A stretch of DNA of 64,000 bases from Prolixibacteraceae bacterium UBA6029 (GTDB taxonomy: Bacteria; Bacteroidota; Bacteroidia; Bacteroidales; Prolixibacteraceae), in NCBI GenBank assembly GCA_002429385.1, contig DIZL01000058.1, positions 90,234 through 154,233 on the forward strand, read 5' to 3'. Of the stretch, positions 17,726 through 26,702 are shown piece after piece. Numbering within the stretch: the first letter of the stretch is position 1; each line of letters begins with the position of its first letter. Under the pieces are notes generated by a model. That model was given only the letters and a program-made list of their open reading frames with translations. It was not told where the DNA came from and ran no database searches. Position numbers and translations under genes: made by a program.

Positions 17726-18574
17726 CTATCTGATTTTACTTTTGGTATAATATTTTTCCAATCCGTCGATCGGGTCCTTAATGATAATTGGTTGATCAAA
17801 GCCAAAGGTATGGGCAACCGGAATCAAAACAGAACTGAAATGATAAGCCACCGAACCAATAAAGCCTATCGAATAGTTGTTGTAATCCAGTAATTTGCAT
17901 ACGTTGCGCTCAAAGAATTCAATAAAGTTTAGTTCAATAAATTCTTTGCAATAGTCCGCATCGATGTGTTCAGATAAAAAGGGGGTAAACTGAGCCAGGA
18001 ACTGATTGGGTTTTTCGCCCCGGTAGACCCGGTTTAATACTTCTTCACGGGTCAGCTTATAGCGAAGGGTAAATTCCTCGCGCAGATCGGGCGGCATTAT
18101 TTCCTTGAAATAATCTCCCAGCAGTTTACGGCCCATCACTGCACCGCTGCCTTCGTCACCCAGGATAAATCCCAGCGGTGAAACACCTCCTCTGATATTT
18201 TCGCCATTATACAAGCATACATTCGATCCGGTCCCCAGGATGCAGACCATGCCGGATTGGTTGCCAAACAAGGCCCGTGCTGATCCCAATACATCACTGT
18301 AGGTCTCGATGGCGGCATCTGCGTATATTCGAATAAGCGCTCTTCGGATGATATTGCCTTTTTCGGCATTTACTATACCAGCTCCATAAAAATAAATTTC
18401 CCGGATACCCTCACCGGTTTCAGGCAGAAGAAACTGCTGCAATTCCTGAAAAATGTCTTCTTCGGAACGGAAGAATGGGTTGATTCCTTCGGTTTTTATA
18501 TCTTTAACTTCACCTGAAGGAGAAATAAGTTTCCATGCTGTTTTGGTTGATCCGCTGTCGGCAATTAATATCAT
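17726..18574 (-). CDS. murK: BadF/BadG/BcrA/BcrD-type amino-sugar kinase, probable MurNAc kinase
   Basis: This 282-residue ASKHA-fold kinase has phosphate motif 1 at the N-terminus (ADSGSTKTAW, residues 5-14), the GTGSNVCLYNG phosphate 2 loop, and GDEGSGAVMGRKLLGDYF, a motif shared with GlcNAc kinases. In Tannerella forsythia a kinase of this class (MurK) supplies MurNAc-6-P to MurQ. Its position as first gene of a two-gene operon with murQ makes MurNAc the likely substrate, although GlcNAc cannot be excluded. Confidence 0.8.
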   Translation of the reverse strand: MILIADSGSTKTAWKLISPSGEVKDIKTEGINPFFRSEEDIFQELQQFLLPETGEGIREIYFYGAGIVNAEKGNIIRRALIRIYADAAIETYSDVLGSARALFGNQSGMVCILGTGSNVCLYNGENIRGGVSPLGFILGDEGSGAVMGRKLLGDYFKEIMPPDLREEFTLRYKLTREEVLNRVYRGEKPNQFLAQFTPFLSEHIDADYCKEFIELNFIEFFERNVCKLLDYNNYSIGFIGSVAYHFSSVLIPVAHTFGFDQPIIIKDPIDGLEKYYTKSKIR

Positions 18575-18664
18575 TGATTGCTTGGGTTTTTTGGAAAAAC
18601 TTTTCCTGTTTGATGATGTAAATATAAATAAATTGAACGGGTAATAAATTTATACTGAAATATC

Positions 18665-18713
18665 AATTAACGCTACTGGTGCAGATTGCAAATCAGCACC
18701 AGTAGCGTTAATT
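18665..18713. repeat. REP-like palindrome, long copy
   Basis: An 18-bp perfect stem (18665-18682 with 18696-18713) has an inner GATT-gca-AATC hairpin in the loop. The core GGTGC-AGATT-N-CAAATC-A-GCACC recurs at 19194-19216 with one changed base. Confidence 0.75.
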
Positions 18714-18805
18714 TCTGTCTGAATTTATTCATTATACGATAAAAGTTATAGGCTATTGCCCGATAGTGGTACTTAACTGAAGATTAAAGAATACTGAAAT
18801 AACTT

Positions 18806-18850
18806 AAAAGAGTCAACCCGTAGCACAATGCCAGGAGTTGACTCTTTTTT
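18806..18850 (+). terminator. Orphan intrinsic terminator
   Basis: A 12-bp stem (18806-18817 with 18837-18848) with a 19-nt loop runs into a T6 tract. No plus-strand gene lies upstream before the murK start, so it may end a small RNA, or terminate antisense transcription on the minus strand. Confidence 0.65.
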
Positions 18851-18945
18851 CATGTTTAAATCTTTCACAGATAATTGATTTCTCAATAAGCAACAGGTAA
18901 AAATACGGGTATTTCCTGTTAATCGGGTACCCCTCACTTGTCACC

Positions 18946-19040
18946 TTGAGTATACCTTGAGTATATCTTGTGTGTACCTTATGTATTCATGAACTCATAA
19001 GGTATACATATTCTAATCTCAATTTATACATAGTGTATAC
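18946..19040. repeat. 11-bp word array with dyad arm
   Basis: Four contiguous 11-bp units start at 18946: CTTGAGTATAC, CTTGAGTATAT, CTTGTGTGTAC, CTTATGTATTC. TACCTTATG (18976-18984) is answered by CATAAGGTA (18997-19005), and the match extends to 13 bp with one wobble. TATAC and GTATA words continue to 19040 in decayed form. Confidence 0.75.
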
Positions 19041-19193
19041 TTAAACAGACAATCTAGTATAGATCATTTAATACGTAGGCTCTGCTCAATGGTTTCGAAA
19101 AGGTCAGAAAAAATAGCAAAAGGAAGGATATATATTTCCCCGGACGATGAGGATGGATTCGAAAGGGATTTCAACAGATAATCTCAGATAAAT

Positions 19194-19216
19194 GGTGCAG
19201 ATTTCAAATCAGCACC
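19194..19216. repeat. REP-like palindrome, short copy
   Basis: GGTGCAGATT, TC, AAATCAGCACC: the same core as 18678-18700 with one base different, without the outer stem. Confidence 0.7.
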
Positions 19217-19364
19217 TGCCACTTTGAACAAGATGAATACTTATCCTGAGGAGCGTAGTAATACAAATAACGTCATTCCGGGGTCAAGCGGTCGATCGGA
19301 AGATAGGATTTGATCACAACTGAAGATTTCCGTCTCAGGTTGCATGATAAAAAAATCATTTATA

Positions 19365-19372
19365 TACTTTCG
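19365..19372 (+). promoter_or_regulatory. Weak promoter-like box TACTTTCG
   Basis: One mismatch from TAnnTTTG, 54 bp before the first gene of the salvage operon, with TTG at 19340-19342 about 22 bp upstream. It could serve the plus-strand operon. Confidence 0.35.
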
Positions 19373-19425
19373 TGCGGAAGGAATTCGTCCTTCGAAACGG
19401 AGCTTATTTGGTAAATGATAGAATA

Positions 19426-20946
19426 ATGAATCGAAATATCCTGACAGAAATCCTGTCAACAGCTATACTTCTTCTTGGAATTTCATCTTTGGGATATGCA
19501 CAAACACATCCCAAATACGAAATGCGGGCGGTATGGATTGCTACTGTTGAAAACATGGATTGGCCATCATCCCGATATTTGTCAGTCGACCGGCAGAAAC
19601 AGGAAATGACAGAACTGCTCGATCGGGTGAAAGCGTATAACATGAATACGGTGGTTTTCCAGATTCGTCCGGATGCTGACGCACTCTATGATTCGAAGTT
19701 GGAACCCTGGTCCGAATGGCTTACAGGGAAACAAGGCACTGCGCCTGATCCGTATTACGATCCGCTCGAATTCACCATTACCGAATGCCGTAAGCGTGCA
19801 TTGGATATTCATGTCTGGCTGAATCCTTACCGGGCGATCCAGGATATTGGTAAAACGGTTGCCGCTCCCAATCATGTTTCATACACCCATCCGGAATGGA
19901 TGCTGATCTATGGAGATCAGAAATTTTTCGATCCGGGCATTCCCGAAGTACGGGATCATGTGGCCCGTGTGGTTAGCGATCTGGTGAGGCGTTACGATAT
20001 AGATGCCATTCATTTTGACGATTATTTCTATCCCTACCGCATTGCCAATCATGAGTTTCCAGACCAGAATTCGTTTGCCACTTACCCCAATGGTTTTGCT
20101 CCGGACAAAAAGGATGACTGGCGAAGAAATAATGTTGATCTGATCATCAAACAATTGCATGACAGCATCCGGTCGATTAAACCAAACGTTGAATTTGGAA
20201 TCTCACCCTTTGGGGTGTGGAAAAACAGCAGGACCGATCCTGCAGGTTCAGCTACCAAAGCAGGGGTGACCAATTATGATGATTTGTATGCCAACATTTT
20301 GTTGTGGCAAAAGGAAGGATGGATCGATTATGTGACTCCGCAATTGTATTGGTACATTGGGAAAAAGGTGGCCGATTATGCGGTTTTGGTTGACTGGTGG
20401 AGTAAAAACACTTACGGCTGTCCCTTGTATATTGGGCAGGCGCCTTTTTTAATCCGATCGAAATCGCGTGATCTGGCCTGGCGTACCTCCAACGAGATCA
20501 TCAAACAAATACAATTGAACCGCACGTTCAAGAATGTTGGCGGAAGTATTTTTTTCAACGCTACATCATTGAGAAAAAATCCGTTGGGAGTAAAGGAAAA
20601 TCTGCTCAAGGATGTGTTCAGGTATCCTGCGCTCACGCCCCCTAATCCGCACCTTGTAGTCGTAAAACCTGCACCGCCTGAACAGGCATGCATCCGGTTA
20701 AAAGGCAAGACCTTTGAACTCAGTTGGCAAGGTGGAGATAATAATCGAATGTTTGTAGTCTATAAATGCCATAAAAAGTCTAACTTGAACATCGAAGATC
20801 CGGAGAACATTATTAAAGTTACCGGAGAACTGTCAATGGTGATAAAACTGGATAAAAAGACTAATCCATCGACCTATAATTATGTGGTAACGGCGATCAG
20901 TTCAACGCACATCGAGAGTGAGCCGGTGATTTTTGAAGTGGAGTAA
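19426..20946 (+). CDS. Peptidoglycan glycan hydrolase of the GHL10/DUF187 family (DigH/YddW-like)
   Basis: The ATG at 19426 gives a 506-residue protein with a signal peptide ending at GYAQ; the earlier in-frame ATG at 19372 adds 18 residues that would mask it. The core is a GH10-like barrel (about residues 30-380): MRAVWIATVENMDWPS, NTVVFQIRPDADALY, and IDAIHFDDYFYPY with its acidic pair. E. coli DigH of this family cleaves peptide-free glycan strands. A beta-sandwich or FN3-like tail follows (about 430-506). It is first in a plus-strand series of wall-degrading genes, so it likely shortens glycans in the periplasm. Confidence 0.85.
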   Translation: MNRNILTEILSTAILLLGISSLGYAQTHPKYEMRAVWIATVENMDWPSSRYLSVDRQKQEMTELLDRVKAYNMNTVVFQIRPDADALYDSKLEPWSEWLTGKQGTAPDPYYDPLEFTITECRKRALDIHVWLNPYRAIQDIGKTVAAPNHVSYTHPEWMLIYGDQKFFDPGIPEVRDHVARVVSDLVRRYDIDAIHFDDYFYPYRIANHEFPDQNSFATYPNGFAPDKKDDWRRNNVDLIIKQLHDSIRSIKPNVEFGISPFGVWKNSRTDPAGSATKAGVTNYDDLYANILLWQKEGWIDYVTPQLYWYIGKKVADYAVLVDWWSKNTYGCPLYIGQAPFLIRSKSRDLAWRTSNEIIKQIQLNRTFKNVGGSIFFNATSLRKNPLGVKENLLKDVFRYPALTPPNPHLVVVKPAPPEQACIRLKGKTFELSWQGGDNNRMFVVYKCHKKSNLNIEDPENIIKVTGELSMVIKLDKKTNPSTYNYVVTAISSTHIESEPVIFEVE

Positions 20947-21032
20947 AAAAGAGTGGTCAGTCGCAGTTGGCGGTTATCATCAGTACATGACCTTAATGAC
21001 TTTTAATAATCATCAATGACCATCGAATCTGA

Positions 21033-21059
21033 AACTTTGAACTTTGAACTTGAAACTTG
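21033..21059. repeat. Short AACTTTG-type heptamer array
   Basis: AACTTTG occurs twice in tandem at 21033-21046, followed by two shortened variants up to the start of the next gene. It is a 7-bp-unit counterpart of the array at 35565. Confidence 0.6.
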
Positions 21060-21065
21060 TTTGTA

Positions 21066-22514
21066 ATGAGCACAACTATCTTACTGATTATTATCGTATG
21101 TTTCTTTTCGATGCTCCTGGGCATTTCGTATTTTACATCCAAAAATGTAAACAACGAGACCTTCTTTACCGGTAACCGGAAATCTCCCTGGTATGTGGTG
21201 GCATTTGCCATGATCGGCACCACTATTTCAGGAGTTACATTCATCTCTGTTCCGGGTGAAGTGGGCAATTCGGGCTGGACTTATCTACAGTTTCTAATGG
21301 GAAATTTTGTGGGGTACTGGGCCATAGCCCTGGTTCTGATTCCCCTTTATTACAAGCTCCAGCTTGTTTCCATTTATACTTATTTGAATCAGCGGTTTGG
21401 CAACAGCTCTTATAAAACAGGTTCTTTCTTTTTCCTACTATCACGAACTATAGGTGCATCCTTTCGCATGTACCTGGTTGCCGGAGTGTTGCAGCTTGCT
21501 TTTTTCAATGCATTGGGAATTCCTTTTTGGGTGACCGTTGCCATAGCCATATTCATGATTTGGGCTTATACTTTTCGTGCAGGCATTAAAACAGTGATCT
21601 GGACAGATACGCTACAAACTACCTTCCTGCTGACATCAGTAATATTGACCACCATAATCATTTCTCAACGGCTGGATATGAGTTTCTTTAAGATGGTGAA
21701 AGCCATCGACGAGCATCCATTCAGCAGGATCTTTGACTGGGATTGGCGCTCGAAAACCAATTTCTTCAAGCAATTCCTGGCTGGACTGGGCATTGTCATC
21801 GTGATGAATGGCCTTGATCAGGATATGATGCAGAAGAGCCTGACCTGTAAAAATCAGCGCGATGCCCAGAAGAACATTTTCTGGTTCAGCCTGGCGTTCA
21901 TCGTTACAAATATCCTGTTTTTAAGCCTTGGAGTTATGCTTTACATTTTTGCTCAGATAAAAGGAATTCCGGTGACCCCAAAGTCTGATGATTTCTTCGC
22001 CTTTCTAGCCCTCAACCAGTTTGGAATCCTTGCCGGGGTATTGTTTTTACTCGGCATTGTTTCTGCGACTTATTCAAGTTCCGACTCAGCCTTAACCGCC
22101 CTGACTACTTCGTTCAGCATTGACTTCCTGAATCTGGATCCAAAAGATCCGGCCAGCAAATCCACCCGCATGAAGGTACATATTGGCTTTTCAGTGCTGA
22201 TGTTTTTAGTGATTGTGCTTTTCAGGTTAATTAATAACGAGAGCGTGGTTACAGCAGTTTTTAAGGTTGCCGGATATACCTATGGTCCCCTGCTCGGGCT
22301 TTTTGCCTTTGGAATACTAACCAAACGGCAGGTAAAAGATCGATGGGTGCCAATTCTCGGCTTGCTGTCACCGGTACTGACTTACCTGATCAATATCAAT
22401 TCGGTTGAATGGTTGTGGGGATATAAGTTCGGTTTCGAGTTATTGCTGCTGAATGGGTTGATCATGTTTACAGGATTGTTAATTTTAACCAAGAAATCAA
22501 ATTTAGTAAGTTAA
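21066..22514 (+). CDS. Sodium:solute symporter in the peptidoglycan salvage operon
   Basis: This 482-residue SSS-family transporter has about 13 hydrophobic helices. It shows the family segment TFISVPGEVGNSGWTYLQ near the first helices and ATYSSSDSALTALTTSFS, which carries the sodium-site serines. I use the ATG at 21066; the TTG upstream has no support. Related Bacteroidetes symporters sit in N-acetylneuraminate, MurNAc and peptidoglycan clusters. Here it is between a glycan hydrolase and an amidase-like gene, and no AmpG is present. Import of MurNAc or a small muropeptide sugar is the best guess. Confidence 0.85.
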   Translation: MSTTILLIIIVCFFSMLLGISYFTSKNVNNETFFTGNRKSPWYVVAFAMIGTTISGVTFISVPGEVGNSGWTYLQFLMGNFVGYWAIALVLIPLYYKLQLVSIYTYLNQRFGNSSYKTGSFFFLLSRTIGASFRMYLVAGVLQLAFFNALGIPFWVTVAIAIFMIWAYTFRAGIKTVIWTDTLQTTFLLTSVILTTIIISQRLDMSFFKMVKAIDEHPFSRIFDWDWRSKTNFFKQFLAGLGIVIVMNGLDQDMMQKSLTCKNQRDAQKNIFWFSLAFIVTNILFLSLGVMLYIFAQIKGIPVTPKSDDFFAFLALNQFGILAGVLFLLGIVSATYSSSDSALTALTTSFSIDFLNLDPKDPASKSTRMKVHIGFSVLMFLVIVLFRLINNESVVTAVFKVAGYTYGPLLGLFAFGILTKRQVKDRWVPILGLLSPVLTYLININSVEWLWGYKFGFELLLLNGLIMFTGLLILTKKSNLVS

Positions 22515-22534
22515 CAATATAACAATCATCAACC

Positions 22535-25500
22535 GTGAAAACAAAGCCGGATAATCGAAATACAAATCATATAGGACCAAGGTTTGTGAACCCAATCCGG
22601 ATCGGAATATTCCTTCTGGTCTTCCTTTCAGGAATGATTAGTTCACCCTGTAGAGTACAATCCGTGCGCCTGATAAAAAAGGCAAACGTGGCATCTATAC
22701 AATTTGCGAAAAAGGCCTCATTAGGAAAGGCTTATCAGTTCAGTCCGGATACGGTAATTGTCGATTATCTGACAAAAAGTATAACTCTGAGAATGAAGGA
22801 GTCATTCTCCTATCTTCCATTCAGGCCTGAAGATAAGTTCCGTTACTATAATTGGTATCATGAGCTTCTGGGCCGAAAATTCAGGAACTATTCCATCATT
22901 ATCGAAAGTATGGGGAAAGAAATTTCAGAGTTGATTCCCAATTATTACCGTGGAAATTCAGTAAAGATTGATTCCTCCAGACTGGCCAAATCGAAAAAGA
23001 CAGACCTCCCAATCGTTCGGAATATATCCAAAAACCTAATACCTATTAAAGGCCTGAGTAATCGAAATATAGCATTATGGCACAGTCACGGGTGGTATTA
23101 TGAGAATACGATCGATCGATGGCAATGGCAGCGTGGAAGAGATTTTCAGACCGTTGAGGATCTCTGGACCATGAGTTTTGTGGTTCCCTACATCACCCCG
23201 ATGCTCGAAAATGCCGGAGCCAATGTCATTCTTCCTCGCGAACGCGACATCCAGACCCATGAAATCATTGTCGATGGGGACGGTTCATCAAAAGGTTCAA
23301 TTTATCGGGAAACCGGGGAACATTTTCAGGTAGGAAGTGAAAAAGGTTATGGGCTGAAAGTGTCGTTTTTATTCGAGGGTGAAAACCCTTTCCAAATGGG
23401 GCAAAGCCGAAAGATGACCGCACAGAAAACTGAGGATACACGTATTGATTATACACCTGAAATTCCTGAAACAGGTGAATACGCGGTGTATATATCCTAT
23501 TCGCAGAATGATGAAAATGTGACAGACGCACATTATACGGTTTTCTATGCAGGAGGAAAGACCATCTTTTTAGTGAATCAAACCAAGGGTGGCGGAACAT
23601 GGGTTTACCTGGGAACGTTCAGGTTTGATAAGGGTATTCATGCTGAATCAGGAAGAATTGAACTCACCAACCAGTCGAATGAATCCGGCAGAACGGTTTC
23701 GGCTGATGCAGTCCGCTTTGGAGGAGGGATGGGTAATATTGTTCGCGGAAATGCCACTGATATGGACAATCTGCATAAAGTCCGTGATGCGGAAGGATTC
23801 GCGATGGATTCGTCGAAATGGATCCCTTATTCCAGTCAGAGGCCGAGGTACCAGGAAGCCGCCCGATATTACCTGCAGTATACCGGTATGCCCGATTCAC
23901 TTGTATACATTCTGAACAAAGCCAAGGTTGATTATTCGAACCGTGTAAATGATGCGGCGTTAAACGCCAAACGGGAGAGTGGGAAAAACGATTATAAAGA
24001 TGACTACCAGAGTCGTGGTGAGTGGGTCAATTACCTGATGGATGCGCCAAACGGACCTGCTGGAAATCCCAATGTCAAGGGTTTGGGTATTCCGGTTGAT
24101 ATGGCCATGGCTTTCCATACCGATGCCGGCATAACTCCCGACAGTTCGATTATTGGCAGCCTGATGATTTACAATACAACCTTTGGTCCGGCCACTTTCC
24201 CAAATGGACAGTCGAGATGGGCAAGCCGCGATATGGCCGACATTGTTCAGACTCAGGTTGTGGATGATATCCGGAAATTGTATGACCCCCAATGGACACG
24301 ACGGGGACTCTGGAACAAACAATATTCTGAAGCTGCCCGTCCGAAAGTGCCTACACTGCTCTCTGAATTTATGTCACACCAAAACTTTGCAGATATGGTG
24401 CAGGCCCAGGATCCGAGGTTCAAGTTTGATCTCAGCAGGGCGTATTACAAAGGAATTCTGAAATTTATTGCATTCCAGAATAATCAGAACTATGTGGTTC
24501 AGCCTTTGCCAGTCGATCATTTTCAGCTGGAACTGGATGGAAGTAATATTCGTCTGGCTTGGAACCCCGTTATCGATATCCTTGAACCAACTGCAACTGC
24601 GAAAAGCTATAAAGTATACACCCGAATCGAAAATGAAGGATTCGATAATGGGGTGTATGTTTCAGAACCAACGATGCGGTTTAAAGACCTGAAAGCAGGG
24701 GTAATTTATAGTTTCCGGATTACTGCAATTAATGATGGTGGTGAAAGTTTTCCTTCTGAAATACTGGCATGCAGCCTGCCTGTAGATGGCAAAAAACCGA
24801 TATTGATTGTAAATGGTTTTAATAGGATATGTGGTCCTGCAGCATTCGATAATGGCAAGGAGGCTGGATTCCTGATGAGTGAGGATGAAGGAGTGGCTTA
24901 TAAGTCCGATTTAAGTTACGTAGGTGAACAGTATGACTTTGACCGCAAATCACCCTGGAAAGACAATGATTCCCCTGGCCATGGTTCATCCTATGCCGAT
25001 CAGGAAACAAGGGTGGTTCAGGGAAATACATTCGATTATCCATTTGTGTACGGGCAGGCCTTACGCACTAATGGGTTTGGGTTCATTTCCATGAGTGATG
25101 AAGCTTTTGTACAGAAAAGATGGAATAAAAACGCCTTTTCAGCACTCGATATCCTGTTCGGAGAAGAAAAGACTACCAGAAAATTATATGGAATCTCCAG
25201 GAAAGACTTCACGATTTTCACTCCTGAAATGCGTGAAGCCCTTGCTGAATATACAACAGCTGAGCATGCAAGAATCTTCCTGTCAGGTGCATACATTGGT
25301 ACCGATCTTCAGCTTTGCGGGGACACACTTGCCCGAAGGTTTGCAGCCGATGTGCTTCATTATCGACCCATGACCAATCATGCCACTAAAAGTGGTTGCA
25401 TTTATCCGGTCAATGCAGTGAAAGATCAATTTCCTACTGAGTTTCATTTTGTTCAGGATTACAATCCCACCATCTATAAAGTTGAATCGCCTGATGCCAT

Positions 25501-25684
25501 AGAGCCCAAAGGAAATGATGCCAAAGTTCTGTTTCGTTACAAAGGAGATAATAAAACAGCCGGAGTTTGCTTTGACGGAAACTATCAAACCATAGTTCTC
25601 GGTTTCCCATTTGAAACGATCATTAATGAAATAGAACGAAATGAACTCATGGGACAGATATTAAAATATTGGAGGATGAAATAA
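22535..25684 (+). CDS. Large amidase-like wall protein with golvesin-like insertion and FN3 domain
   Basis: A 1,049-residue exported protein (hydrophobic segment about 24-40; GTG start at 22535). It shows scattered N-acetylmuramoyl-L-alanine amidase (Amidase_3) features: ALWHSHG near residue 181, VEDLWTMSFVVPYI near 206, MAFHTDAG near 525, and LLSEFMSHQ near 609, matching the family His-Glu-His-Glu order. Between the second and third motifs lies a golvesin-like beta domain (about 245-400; RYETGEYAVYISYSQ-like strands). An FN3-like domain spans about 650-750, followed by a roughly 300-residue C-terminal region of unknown role. Metal-ligand assignments are inferred. Confidence 0.7.
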   Translation: MKTKPDNRNTNHIGPRFVNPIRIGIFLLVFLSGMISSPCRVQSVRLIKKANVASIQFAKKASLGKAYQFSPDTVIVDYLTKSITLRMKESFSYLPFRPEDKFRYYNWYHELLGRKFRNYSIIIESMGKEISELIPNYYRGNSVKIDSSRLAKSKKTDLPIVRNISKNLIPIKGLSNRNIALWHSHGWYYENTIDRWQWQRGRDFQTVEDLWTMSFVVPYITPMLENAGANVILPRERDIQTHEIIVDGDGSSKGSIYRETGEHFQVGSEKGYGLKVSFLFEGENPFQMGQSRKMTAQKTEDTRIDYTPEIPETGEYAVYISYSQNDENVTDAHYTVFYAGGKTIFLVNQTKGGGTWVYLGTFRFDKGIHAESGRIELTNQSNESGRTVSADAVRFGGGMGNIVRGNATDMDNLHKVRDAEGFAMDSSKWIPYSSQRPRYQEAARYYLQYTGMPDSLVYILNKAKVDYSNRVNDAALNAKRESGKNDYKDDYQSRGEWVNYLMDAPNGPAGNPNVKGLGIPVDMAMAFHTDAGITPDSSIIGSLMIYNTTFGPATFPNGQSRWASRDMADIVQTQVVDDIRKLYDPQWTRRGLWNKQYSEAARPKVPTLLSEFMSHQNFADMVQAQDPRFKFDLSRAYYKGILKFIAFQNNQNYVVQPLPVDHFQLELDGSNIRLAWNPVIDILEPTATAKSYKVYTRIENEGFDNGVYVSEPTMRFKDLKAGVIYSFRITAINDGGESFPSEILACSLPVDGKKPILIVNGFNRICGPAAFDNGKEAGFLMSEDEGVAYKSDLSYVGEQYDFDRKSPWKDNDSPGHGSSYADQETRVVQGNTFDYPFVYGQALRTNGFGFISMSDEAFVQKRWNKNAFSALDILFGEEKTTRKLYGISRKDFTIFTPEMREALAEYTTAEHARIFLSGAYIGTDLQLCGDTLARRFAADVLHYRPMTNHATKSGCIYPVNAVKDQFPTEFHFVQDYNPTIYKVESPDAIEPKGNDAKVLFRYKGDNKTAGVCFDGNYQTIVLGFPFETIINEIERNELMGQILKYWRMK

Positions 25685-25686
25685 TA

Positions 25687-26682
25687 ATGACACAGTTACT
25701 CGAAATCATAGCAAATACAAATAAGACTGCACTTCTGGTCTTGCAGGAATTTACCGAAGCTCAATTGCAATCATGGCCTCTGGCTGCTGCCAATTATAAG
25801 AGTTTGGAAAGGGTGAAGATGAAACAGTTTCAGTTTGACGGTTTTCAGATTAAGGTTCAGTTTAATCCTGAGCGGATGAAATCATCAGTGGCCAATGTGG
25901 ATAAAGATACTATTGCAGCGCGAATGTGTTTTTTGTGCAACGAAAACCGACCACCTGAACAGGATGCCATTGCCTTTCGTGATCAGTACCTGATCCTGGT
26001 TAATCCGTTCCCGATCTTTAGCTATCATTTTACTATCTCCTCCAATACGCATGTTGATCAGCGATTTCTTCCCCATGTTGGGACATTGCTTGATCTGGCG
26101 GCAACTATGGAAGGGTTTACCGTATTTTACAACGGCCCTGAATGCGGGGCTTCCGCTCCTGACCACCTGCATTTTCAGGCCGGAGAGAATGGATTTATGC
26201 CAATAGGAAAGGATCTTGAACGGTTGAAACTGACCAGTCGACCACTTTATGCCGGAAAACACACTCAGGTATGGGCGGTGGATCATTATCTGCGGAAGAT
26301 GATTTCAATCGAAACCAATTCTGTGAATGAGGGACTTGAAGTAATCGGCATGTATTACAGGCACTTTCAGCCCATTCAACCCGAAAAGGTTGAACCCATG
26401 ATGAATGCGCTTTGCAGCTTTACAGACGGAAAGTGGACCATTCATCTTTTTCCCCGGAAGGCCCATCGCCCGACTCAGTTTTATGCCACAGGCGGGGAGC
26501 AGATCCTGATTAGCCCTGGTTCTGTTGATTTTGGAGGCGTTTTTATACTTCCAAGGAAGGAAGATTTTGAAAAGATTACCAAAGAGGATATTGTTGATAT
26601 TCTGGATCAGGTAACTTTAAATCAGGATACCTTCCTATACCTGACTGAAAAGATAAAAACGGATTTAAAAAACTGGAGATAA
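25687..26682 (+). CDS. DUF4922 family, HIT/GalT-like nucleotidyltransferase or phosphorylase
   Basis: The ATG at 25687 lies 2 bp after the previous stop. The 331-residue cytoplasmic protein has MCFLCNENRPP (Cys81 and Cys84, resembling the GalT zinc pair) and CGASAPDHLHFQAG near residues 154-167, where HLHFQ resembles the catalytic H-x-H-x-Q of GalT, Ap4A phosphorylase and GDP-hexose phosphorylases. It therefore probably forms a nucleotidyl-histidine intermediate. Its place between wall hydrolases suggests a nucleotide-linked amino sugar as substrate. The reaction is not established for this family as far as I know. Confidence 0.7.
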   Translation: MTQLLEIIANTNKTALLVLQEFTEAQLQSWPLAAANYKSLERVKMKQFQFDGFQIKVQFNPERMKSSVANVDKDTIAARMCFLCNENRPPEQDAIAFRDQYLILVNPFPIFSYHFTISSNTHVDQRFLPHVGTLLDLAATMEGFTVFYNGPECGASAPDHLHFQAGENGFMPIGKDLERLKLTSRPLYAGKHTQVWAVDHYLRKMISIETNSVNEGLEVIGMYYRHFQPIQPEKVEPMMNALCSFTDGKWTIHLFPRKAHRPTQFYATGGEQILISPGSVDFGGVFILPRKEDFEKITKEDIVDILDQVTLNQDTFLYLTEKIKTDLKNWR

Positions 26683-26702
26683 ACAATCTCAACTGATTAA
26701 CC

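Larger units (their letters stand above)
18575..19425. other. Divergent spacer between murK-murQ and the salvage operon
   Basis: About 850 bp with no credible gene. In order it holds a REP-like hairpin (18665), a strong orphan terminator (18806), an 11-bp word array (18946), a second copy of the REP core (19194) and a promoter-like box (19365). It separates the two halves of the peptidoglycan locus. Confidence 0.7.
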
